DNA of 13,649 nt from JBKHJA01 sp046538375 (GTDB taxonomy: Bacteria > Acidobacteriota > Aminicenantia > Aminicenantales > Aminicenantaceae), in contig JBKHJA010000076.1 of the NCBI GenBank assembly GCA_046538375.1, positions 1 through 13,649 on the forward strand, given 5' to 3'. Below are positions 1-5,501 of this stretch, piece after piece. A program made the translations under genes and the position numbers. Each line of letters opens with the position of its first letter. Position 1 is the stretch's first letter. The notes beneath the pieces are model-generated. The model had not been told where the DNA came from, ran no database searches, and worked only from the letters and a program-made list of their open reading frames with translations.

Positions 1-25
1 TTGCTTCAAAAATTTTTCTGAATAA

Positions 26-178
26 ATAAGAATAGCCTCAGCAGCTTGCTTGGTTGCTGAATATTTCACCTATCTCGCAACTGGAAGGTACACCCAGGAA
101 CAGGGAAGAAAATTTCTTATAGATAACGAGAAACAACTATGGGAGAAATTTCAGACTGAAATGCATGGTGAAAAATAG
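26..178 (+). pseudogene. Possible truncated or decayed C-terminal end of an unrecognised protein
   Basis: An open frame of about 50 codons ends at a TAG at 176-178, just before the promoter of the next gene. Its translation looks like real protein, with the segment AEYFTYLATGRYTQEQGRKF followed by a charged, Trp-containing tail ending HGEK. The same frame has a TAA at 23-25, and the other two forward frames also stop within the first 34 bases. A gene entering from the left would therefore need a frameshift or nonsense change. The only plausible in-window start is a TTG at 50, without a clear ribosome binding site. I do not recognise the family. It could be a pseudogene tail, a very small gene starting at 50, or chance. 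Confidence 0.3.
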
Positions 179-194
179 TCTTCCACTTTTTGTA

Positions 195-203
195 TGCTAT
201 AAT
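195..203 (+). promoter_or_regulatory. Extended -10 promoter upstream of the metzincin/TPR gene
   Basis: The sequence TGCTATAAT is a perfect extended -10 element (TG-n-TATAAT). No good -35 hexamer lies about 17 bases upstream, which is normal for extended -10 promoters. The predicted transcript would start near 210, leaving a leader of only about a dozen bases that already contains the purine-rich ribosome binding site AAGGGAAGGA just before the TTG start at 222. Tight packing of these elements supports the start chosen for the gene. Confidence 0.6.
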
Positions 204-221
204 ACATAAAAGGGAAGGAAT

Positions 222-2180
222 TTGAGCTCCAGACATTCATCTTCTCCATTTTTCTTTTGTTTCCAGAAGCTGATATCTGTCTTTTTGCTTTTTTTCTTCA
301 TACCGCTCACAAGCTCAGGTCAGGATCAGATTTTGAGAACGGTTCGCCTCAAGGTGGTGGGGGATGAGGAATTCCGGGATAGAGTGAATTGGCGTCTGGA
401 GATCAAAAGATGGGTCGCTGATTCTTCTAAAGATTTTGAAAAATATTTTGGCATCCGGTTCAAAGTGGAAAGATTTGAGTCTTGGTATTCGGATAATTCC
501 TTAAGTTCTATGTTGGAATTGTTGGATGATGTGCGCCGAAAAGTAGAATTGGGAGATTGTGATGCTGTTTTAAGCTTCACTTCTCAGTCTCATGTTGAAT
601 ATGACCTGCTGGGAGTCGCTTCTTATCTCCACGGGTATGTTTTGCTGCGGAAACTGAGAGAAGAGAAGGGTATGAAGATAACTTTAAAACATGAACTGTG
701 TCATCTTTTTGGAGCCATTGACCTGGAGAAGGAAGATTCCATAATGTGCCTCAAAAGTCGGAAAGATAGATTTGATGATTTTACCGTGCGCATCATAAAT
801 TTGAATAAATTTCGGAATTTTGATCCCTATGTTTTTCCCCTTCCCAGAGAGAGATGGGATGAGGCCGTTTCTTTATACCACCAAAGGAAGAAGATGAACC
901 TCAATGAGCCGGAGACCCATGTGATGCTGGCTTTAATCTATTTGGAAAGAGAAGACTATGATCCCATGATAAAGGAATGTCAGCAAACCCTCCAGATGAA
1001 TCCAGATTCTCCGGAGATCTACAATCTGCTGGGCATAGCTTACCGCAGGATAGGACAGATTGATAAAGCCCTGGAGCAGTACAATAAAGCTCTCCTGTTG
1101 GGTCCAGATCAGTACGAAGTCCATTACAATATGGGGATTGCCTATGCCCACAAGGATATGATGGAGGAGGCCATAAGCGAGTATCAGAAAGCCATTACCC
1201 TCAATCCTCATTACGCCAAAGTTTATTCCAATCTTGGTCATGTCTATCTCAGAGTAGGGAGGGTCGATCAGGCCATCCATGAATGCAAGAAGGCTCTGTC
1301 CATCTACCCCCGCTTGGCAGAGGCTCTTTCCACTTTGGGGGCAGCCTTGATTGAAAAAAAGAAATATAAGCAGGCCCAGGATGTTTCCAGAAAAGCCTTG
1401 GATATCAATTCCCGGCTTCCTGGAGCGCACAACAATTTGGGCAGCATTTATCTGGTCCAGGGGAAAATTGATCAGGCTGCAAACGCCTATTGGACAGCCC
1501 TGAACATAAAACCTCAATATGCAGAGGCCCATTACAACCTCGGTCGGGCTTTATTGATACAAGGACATTTAGACACAGCCGTAGAGGAATTCAAGAAAGC
1601 ACTCCAGTTGAAACCTGACTATTATAAGGCCCATTCTAACCTGGCTTCTGCCTATCTGGAGAAGGGGATGGTGGAAGAAGCGGTGAGAGAATGCCGTAAA
1701 GCCATCCAAATAGATCCCAGCTATGCTCTTGCCTATTCCAACCTGGCTCATGCTTACTTGAAAACAGAAATGATAGAGGAGGCACGCTCCTGCCTGAGGA
1801 AAGCCGTGGAGCTTGATCCGAGCCTCCCCCAATCCCATAACCTCTTGGGCGTTTTGTGGGAGAAGGAAAAGAAACCCAAACAGGCAGAAAAGGAGTATAA
1901 AAGGGCCATTCAGTTGAGAGGGAATTACCAGGAAGCCTGTATCAACCTGGCTAATCTGTATTTTAAGCTCAACCAGCTTCCTCAATCGGAGCAGTACTAT
2001 CAGAAAGTGATTGAAATCAATCCTCATTTTGCACCTGCTTACAACAATCTGGCGGTGATCTTTTTCTACCAGAGAAAATATCCCCAGGCTTGGGAATACC
2101 TGAAGAAGGCAGAGGCTTTAGGCGCTGAGGTTCACCCGGATTTCAAGAAAGAACTGCTCCGGAAACGTTCAAAGAAATGA
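222..2180 (+). CDS. Secreted metzincin-type metallopeptidase-domain protein with 13 TPR units
   Basis: This 652-residue protein is probably exported, acts outside the cytoplasmic membrane and may cleave or bind proteins there. The N-terminus has a basic start and a hydrophobic core (about residues 17-32), typical of a signal peptide. Residues 157-167 read HELCHLFGAID, a zinc-protease motif HExxHxxGxxD, followed by SIMC with Met175 at the Met-turn distance (18 residues after the first His) seen in matrixins and archaemetzincins. The usual third zinc ligand His is Asp167, as in snapalysin-type enzymes. From residue 213 to 640, TPR units repeat every 34 residues without a break (starts near 213, 247, 281 and so on to 621). 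The start is TTG with a strong purine-rich ribosome binding site; no ATG occurs before residue 97. Peptidase activity is inferred; the TPR part is certain. Confidence 0.85.
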   Translation: MSSRHSSSPFFFCFQKLISVFLLFFFIPLTSSGQDQILRTVRLKVVGDEEFRDRVNWRLEIKRWVADSSKDFEKYFGIRFKVERFESWYSDNSLSSMLELLDDVRRKVELGDCDAVLSFTSQSHVEYDLLGVASYLHGYVLLRKLREEKGMKITLKHELCHLFGAIDLEKEDSIMCLKSRKDRFDDFTVRIINLNKFRNFDPYVFPLPRERWDEAVSLYHQRKKMNLNEPETHVMLALIYLEREDYDPMIKECQQTLQMNPDSPEIYNLLGIAYRRIGQIDKALEQYNKALLLGPDQYEVHYNMGIAYAHKDMMEEAISEYQKAITLNPHYAKVYSNLGHVYLRVGRVDQAIHECKKALSIYPRLAEALSTLGAALIEKKKYKQAQDVSRKALDINSRLPGAHNNLGSIYLVQGKIDQAANAYWTALNIKPQYAEAHYNLGRALLIQGHLDTAVEEFKKALQLKPDYYKAHSNLASAYLEKGMVEEAVRECRKAIQIDPSYALAYSNLAHAYLKTEMIEEARSCLRKAVELDPSLPQSHNLLGVLWEKEKKPKQAEKEYKRAIQLRGNYQEACINLANLYFKLNQLPQSEQYYQKVIEINPHFAPAYNNLAVIFFYQRKYPQAWEYLKKAEALGAEVHPDFKKELLRKRSKK

Positions 2181-2246
2181 GGATTTAAGGCCGGTTAAGC
2201 CGTGATTGTGTGTTTTACCCTCATTTATTGAGAGAGGACATCATGG

Positions 2247-2554
2247 AAGCATCTTTTTTTCCGGGGTGAGATACTAAGAACATGTATTTGGGAATGGCTT
2301 CGCTCCCGTCCAGGTTTTTTACGCCGTTCCCTCACCGTCCATCTCGGCGCCTGCGTAACTGCGCATGCCAGTTATATGGGAGTATCGCTTATCTGTACCC
2401 ATACATGTTTCATCTGTTTTATCTGAGTATGCTCAAACATACTCGGCGACCGATTTCATCGGTTGCCCTCGATGGACGATTCAGGAAGGCTAAACCTTCA
2501 ATGGTCGCTTCAGCCATCCCCAAACATCTTTTTACCCCGGAAAAAAAGATGCTT
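2247..2554. repeat. 308-bp fold-back element with 21-bp perfect terminal inverted repeats
   Basis: The left end (2247-2267) is the exact reverse complement of the right end (2534-2554); the left end reads AAGCATCTTTTTTTCCGGGG plus T. Inside the ends the dyad continues imperfectly for roughly 60-80 bases per arm, for example ATGTATTTGGGAATGGCT on the left against the complement of AGCCATCCCCAAACAT on the right. The flanks contain GGACATCAT (2236-2244) and GGACTTCAT (2557-2565), each two bases from the element and differing at one position, a possible but weak target-site duplication. An open frame of 96 codons (2282-2572) lies over it but has no ribosome binding site and no protein-like character. 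It resembles a MITE or a large structured intergenic repeat. It fills most of the gene-free stretch 2181-2683. Confidence 0.75.
2356..2467. other. Run of small hairpins in the centre of the fold-back element
   Basis: Four local stem-loops follow one another: TAACTG/CAGTTA (2356-2361 with 2369-2374), TATGGG/CCCATA (2375-2380 with 2398-2403), GAGTATG/CATACTC (2425-2431 with 2438-2444), and a ten-pair stem with one G-U pair (2445-2454 with 2458-2467, loop TTC). Density and quality of pairing exceed what is expected for plain intergenic DNA. They could shape a structured RNA or a cruciform in DNA; no known RNA family is recognised. Confidence 0.55.
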
Positions 2555-2670
2555 ACGGACTTCATTTTCTGATTTACTCTTGTTGTTTTTTATTTTATTC
2601 TTTAATTGATTTTAAGTCTGAATGAAAATGCGAGTACGGCCAGCCTCAGGCTGAGTAAAAAATACCATTC

Positions 2671-2677
2671 AAGGAGG
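2671..2677 (+). promoter_or_regulatory. Ribosome binding site fixing the start of the DUF438 gene
   Basis: AAGGAGG lies six bases upstream of the ATG at 2684. The open frame extends further upstream to a TTG at 2606, but those 26 extra codons have no ribosome binding site and do not look like protein, so translation should begin at 2684. A small palindrome, CAGCC-TCA-GGCTG (2641-2653), lies just upstream in the leader. Confidence 0.85.
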
Positions 2678-2683
2678 AAAAAC

Positions 2684-3907
2684 ATGACCGATGCCCAGGA
2701 TAAACAGAGAAAAAAGGAGATCATGAAGGATATCATCCTCGAATTGCACCAGGGCCTGTCTGTAGAAGAAGCCAAGAAAAGGTTTGAACAGGAGATAGGA
2801 AGCGTATCTTCCACAGAGATTGCTGAGATCGAACAGTCTCTTATAAACGAGGGGCTTGCACCAGAAGAGATAAAAAAGTTCTGCAATGTCCACGCCCTTC
2901 TTTTCCAATCTGCCCTGGAGAAGTCGGTTTCAGAAGAAACTTCTCCTGTACATCCGGTTTATCTATTCAAGCTCGAAAACAGAGAGACCGAAAAATTGAC
3001 CGCCGCATTGAAGAAGATATTAGAGGAAAAAGAAGCACTCGACCTTGAGCAGATTAAAAAGAGATTAAAAGAATCCATAGTCCAGCTCAAGCAGGTGGAC
3101 ATACACTACCAGAGAAAAGAACAGTTGTTGTTTCCTTTTCTAGAGAAGCAGGGATTTTTTGGCCCCTCTAAAGTGATGTGGGGGAAAGACAATGAGATCA
3201 GGGACTTGTTTAGAAAAGCCATCCAGGCGGTGGAGGGTATTGAAAAAAAGGATCAGCTGGAAGCTTTTAAAAAAGAGAATTTGAATCCGCTGTTAGAAGA
3301 AATAGAAGGCATGATTTTTAAAGAAGAGAATATTCTTTTCCCCACCTCCCTGGAAAAACTGAGCTCTGACCAGTGGGTAGAGATTTTAAAAGAGAGCGAT
3401 GAGGTGGGATATGCCTTTATCAAAGCACCCAAGGAAAGTGAGGCTATGATGGAAGATTTGAAAGAATCTTTTCTGGAGGGTCCTTTTTTCCAGGAGAATG
3501 AAATCTCCTTGCCCACGGGAAAATTGAATCCCCATGAGTTGATGTGTATGTTCAACACTCTGCCTGTGGATATCACCTTTGTGGATAAAGATGATCGGGT
3601 GCGGTATTTTTCCGATAACAAAGATAGAATCTTTGTTCGGACAAAAGCTGTCCTTGGTAGAAAAGTTCAGGATTGCCATCCTCCCCAAAGTGTGGATGTT
3701 GTGGAGAAGCTGTTGGATTCCTTCAAACAAGGGAAGAGAGACTCTGCTGATTTCTGGATTGAGTTTGAAGGAAAATACATTTACATCAGATACTTTGCGG
3801 TGAGAAGTCAGCAGGGGCAGTACCTGGGCACTCTGGAAGTCACTCAGGACATAACAGATATAAAAAAATTAGAAGGGGAAAAGAGACTTTTGGATGAAAG
3901 AGATTGA
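2684..3907 (+). CDS. DUF438 / hemerythrin HHE / PAS domain protein
   Basis: This 407-residue soluble protein is probably a cytoplasmic redox, oxygen or ligand sensor. Three regions appear in order: a helical DUF438 segment (about 5-80), a hemerythrin-like HHE region (about 88-225) and a C-terminal PAS domain (about 290-395). Candidate metal ligands in the middle part are His90, Glu99, His141, Glu146, Glu171 and Glu214/215, around the segments HYQRKEQLLFPFLEK, KVMWGKDNEIRD and FKEENILFP. One canonical hemerythrin His position (before DEIR) is occupied by acidic/amide residues here; I recall that as common in DUF438 proteins. The PAS part carries DCHPPQSVDVVEKLLDSF and FWIEF, characteristic of its subtype. 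There is no kinase or output domain. The last 14 bases overlap the next gene, indicating translational coupling. The signal sensed is unknown. Confidence 0.88.
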   Translation: MTDAQDKQRKKEIMKDIILELHQGLSVEEAKKRFEQEIGSVSSTEIAEIEQSLINEGLAPEEIKKFCNVHALLFQSALEKSVSEETSPVHPVYLFKLENRETEKLTAALKKILEEKEALDLEQIKKRLKESIVQLKQVDIHYQRKEQLLFPFLEKQGFFGPSKVMWGKDNEIRDLFRKAIQAVEGIEKKDQLEAFKKENLNPLLEEIEGMIFKEENILFPTSLEKLSSDQWVEILKESDEVGYAFIKAPKESEAMMEDLKESFLEGPFFQENEISLPTGKLNPHELMCMFNTLPVDITFVDKDDRVRYFSDNKDRIFVRTKAVLGRKVQDCHPPQSVDVVEKLLDSFKQGKRDSADFWIEFEGKYIYIRYFAVRSQQGQYLGTLEVTQDITDIKKLEGEKRLLDERD

Positions 3908-4121
3908 TCTTAAAAAGAGCGTTTATGATCTGACCGAGGATTATCCCCAGCTTATCCCCATCCTCAAAGATTTAGGATTTTTGGGGGTGGCCAATCCAGT
4001 GATCAGAAAAACTTTGGGAAAAGCCACCACCATTCCCCAGGGATGTAAGAAACAGGGAAAAGATTTGAAGGGAGTAATAGAGAGGCTTGAGAAAGAAGGA
4101 TTCAGAGTGATAACAGATTGA
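3894..4121 (+). CDS. DUF1858 domain protein
   Basis: A 75-residue protein made of a single DUF1858 domain: KKSVYDLTEDYPQLIPILKD at the N-terminus, then GFLGVANP, a TLGKATTIPQGCK segment and the closing EGFRVITD. DUF1858 is a small helical domain often found fused to, or next to, DUF438 and hybrid-cluster or redox proteins; its molecular role is not established. Its ATG lies inside the end of the upstream gene (14-base overlap, different frame), with only weak purine-rich sequence ahead, so translation is probably coupled to that gene. Together the two genes correspond to a protein that is often a single chain. The 79 bases after it contain a pyrimidine-rich tract (about 4135-4162) but no hairpin terminator that I can see. 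Confidence 0.85.
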   Translation: MKEIDLKKSVYDLTEDYPQLIPILKDLGFLGVANPVIRKTLGKATTIPQGCKKQGKDLKGVIERLEKEGFRVITD

Positions 4122-4200
4122 GGTCATCCCCAACTTTTTTTCTTTCTTCTTCCCTCCTTTCCGGCAAAGCCATTTGATTTTTTTTAATAGGGAGTTAGCC

Positions 4201-5244
4201 ATGCTTAAATCCAATCTTATCATTCCTGAAGGTTACCATTCACCTCTTGATATCAGGGAGACGGAGGGTGCCATAAAGTTTATCAAAAGCAGATTCCAAG
4301 ATTGTCTGGCAGAAGAGTTGAACTTAACCCGAGTATCCGCACCCGTTTTAGTGCTGAAAAAAACAGGAATAAACGATTACCTCACCGGCAAAGAAAAACC
4401 TGTCAGGTTCAATGTTCCCTACCTGAATGAAGAGGCGGAGATAGTGCAGTCGCTGGCCAAGTGGAAGAGAGTGGCCCTTGCTGATTATGAATTCAGCCAG
4501 GGAGAAGGACTTTACACCGATATGAATGCCATAAGACCTGATGAGAGACTGGATAATCTTCATTCTGTTTACGTGGATCAATGGGATTGGGAGAAGATTA
4601 TCAGCCAAAAGGACAGGAATCTCGATTTTCTAAAGTTTATGGTGGGTAAAATCTATGCTGTTATAAAAGAAATGGAGAGATTGGTTTGTGAGAGCTTCAA
4701 GAAGTTAGAAAGACCATTCCTTCCCGATGAGATTCAATTTGTTCACAGTGAAGATCTTCTGGAGATGTATCCTGGATTATCACCGGAAGAGAGGGAGGAT
4801 GAGATTTGTCGGGAAAAGAGAGCTGTGTTCGTGATAGGAATCGGAGCAGATCTCAAGGATGGAAAGCCTCACGATGAAAGAGCCGCTGATTATGACGATT
4901 GGTCAACCCAGATAACAGAAGAAAAACGCGGTCTGAACGGTGACATTCTTGTGTGGTATCCCTTGCTTCAGACCGCGTTTGAGCTTTCCTCAATGGGAAT
5001 TAGGGTAGATAAAAATTCCCTTTTGAGGCAGCTGGAGATAAAGGAAGAACAGAATAGAGTTGGATATTATTTTCACCGAAGGCTGCTTCGGCAGGAACTT
5101 CCTCAGACTATCGGCGGGGGAATTGGACAATCGCGGCTGTGCATGCTGTTCCTCAGAAAAGCTCATATAGGAGAAGTCCAGAGCAGTGTCTGGCCTGCTG
5201 AAACGGCCACAAAGTGCAGGGAGAAAAAAATATTTTTGCTTTGA
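4201..5244 (+). CDS. asnA: Aspartate-ammonia ligase (asparagine synthetase A)
   Basis: AsnA makes asparagine from aspartate, free ammonia and ATP, giving AMP and pyrophosphate; it is a cytoplasmic class II tRNA-synthetase-like homodimer. The 347-residue product matches E. coli AsnA (about 330 residues) along its length. Diagnostic blocks are GEGLYTDMNAIRPDE (101-115), LHSVYVDQWDWEK (120-132), LPDEIQFVHSEDLL (174-187), RAADYDDWST (227-236), LNGDILVW (245-252), FELSSMGIRVD (260-270) and the C-terminal IGGGIGQSRLCM (304-315). The ATG at 4201 has AGGGAG six bases upstream. An in-frame upstream ATG at 4174 would add nine unconserved residues and is rejected. Using AsnA rather than only the glutamine-dependent AsnB suggests ammonia-replete growth, though this is inference. 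All visible catalytic blocks are intact. Confidence 0.97.
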   Translation: MLKSNLIIPEGYHSPLDIRETEGAIKFIKSRFQDCLAEELNLTRVSAPVLVLKKTGINDYLTGKEKPVRFNVPYLNEEAEIVQSLAKWKRVALADYEFSQGEGLYTDMNAIRPDERLDNLHSVYVDQWDWEKIISQKDRNLDFLKFMVGKIYAVIKEMERLVCESFKKLERPFLPDEIQFVHSEDLLEMYPGLSPEEREDEICREKRAVFVIGIGADLKDGKPHDERAADYDDWSTQITEEKRGLNGDILVWYPLLQTAFELSSMGIRVDKNSLLRQLEIKEEQNRVGYYFHRRLLRQELPQTIGGGIGQSRLCMLFLRKAHIGEVQSSVWPAETATKCREKKIFLL

Positions 5245-5256
5245 ATCTTAGAAAAA

Positions 5257-5312
5257 GGAAATCAGGGACACCATACCGAATTCAGGAGAATTCGATTCAT
5301 GTCCCGATTTCC
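5257..5312. repeat. REP-like nested palindrome downstream of asnA
   Basis: An outer stem pairs GGAAATCAGGGACA (5257-5270) with TGTCCCGATTTCC (5300-5312), leaving one bulged A. An inner stem pairs CGAATTC (5277-5283) with GAATTCG (5288-5294) around a four-base AGGA loop. The GGGACACCATACCGAATTC segment resembles, from memory, REP-type palindromes mobilised by REP-associated tyrosine transposases (RAYTs). No such transposase gene is in the window. As RNA it could stop transcription or protect the asnA transcript, but no U-run follows on the + strand. Read on the - strand, the stem is followed by TTTTTC. Only one copy is seen here. Confidence 0.65.
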
Positions 5313-5420
5313 CCTTAAATTCATGACTGCATCTGGGAAAACCTTCAATTTATGAATAATGCAGGTTAAATACAATTATTGCCATTGGAGAATCACTTCC
5401 GTGGGCTCACATTCTGCATT

Positions 5421-5449
5421 TTGATTTTTCCCTGATTGTGTGGTAAAAG
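5421..5449 (+). promoter_or_regulatory. Candidate promoter for the DegV-DAK2 gene
   Basis: TTGATT (5421-5426) is followed, after 17 bases, by TAAAAG (5444-5449) with an extended -10 TG at 5441-5442. Each hexamer matches the sigma-70 consensus at four of six positions. Transcription would begin near 5456, giving a leader of about 46 bases with small stems GGCG/CGCC (5455-5458 with 5465-5468) and CTGAA/TTCAG (5468-5472 with 5478-5482). Its position after the asnA-side palindrome suits a new transcription unit. The call rests on pattern only. Confidence 0.35.
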
Positions 5450-5501
5450 ACCCTGGCGGGAAATCGCCTGAAGATCTTTCAGATCATTCATTGAGCCGGA
5501 G

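Noticed and set aside
933..1532. 199-codon open frame on the - strand
   Set aside because: It is the shadow of the TPR array; repeated codons on the + strand produce a long antisense frame with no start signal or domain.
2282..2572. 96-codon open frame on the + strand
   Set aside because: It lies over the fold-back element, has no ribosome binding site, and its composition (runs of Pro, Arg, Ser, Phe, Tyr) follows the hairpin sequence rather than any protein family.
2606..2683. Upstream extension of the DUF438 gene to a TTG at 2606
   Set aside because: A strong AAGGAGG six bases before the ATG at 2684 fixes the start, and the extra residues do not match the family.
4174..4200. Earlier ATG for asnA at 4174
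   Set aside because: It has no ribosome binding site, and its nine extra residues are not part of the AsnA family; AGGGAG precedes the ATG at 4201.
4125..4200. Possible terminator between the DUF1858 gene and asnA
   Set aside because: There is a pyrimidine- and T-rich tract but no stem in front of it, so the genes may be co-transcribed.
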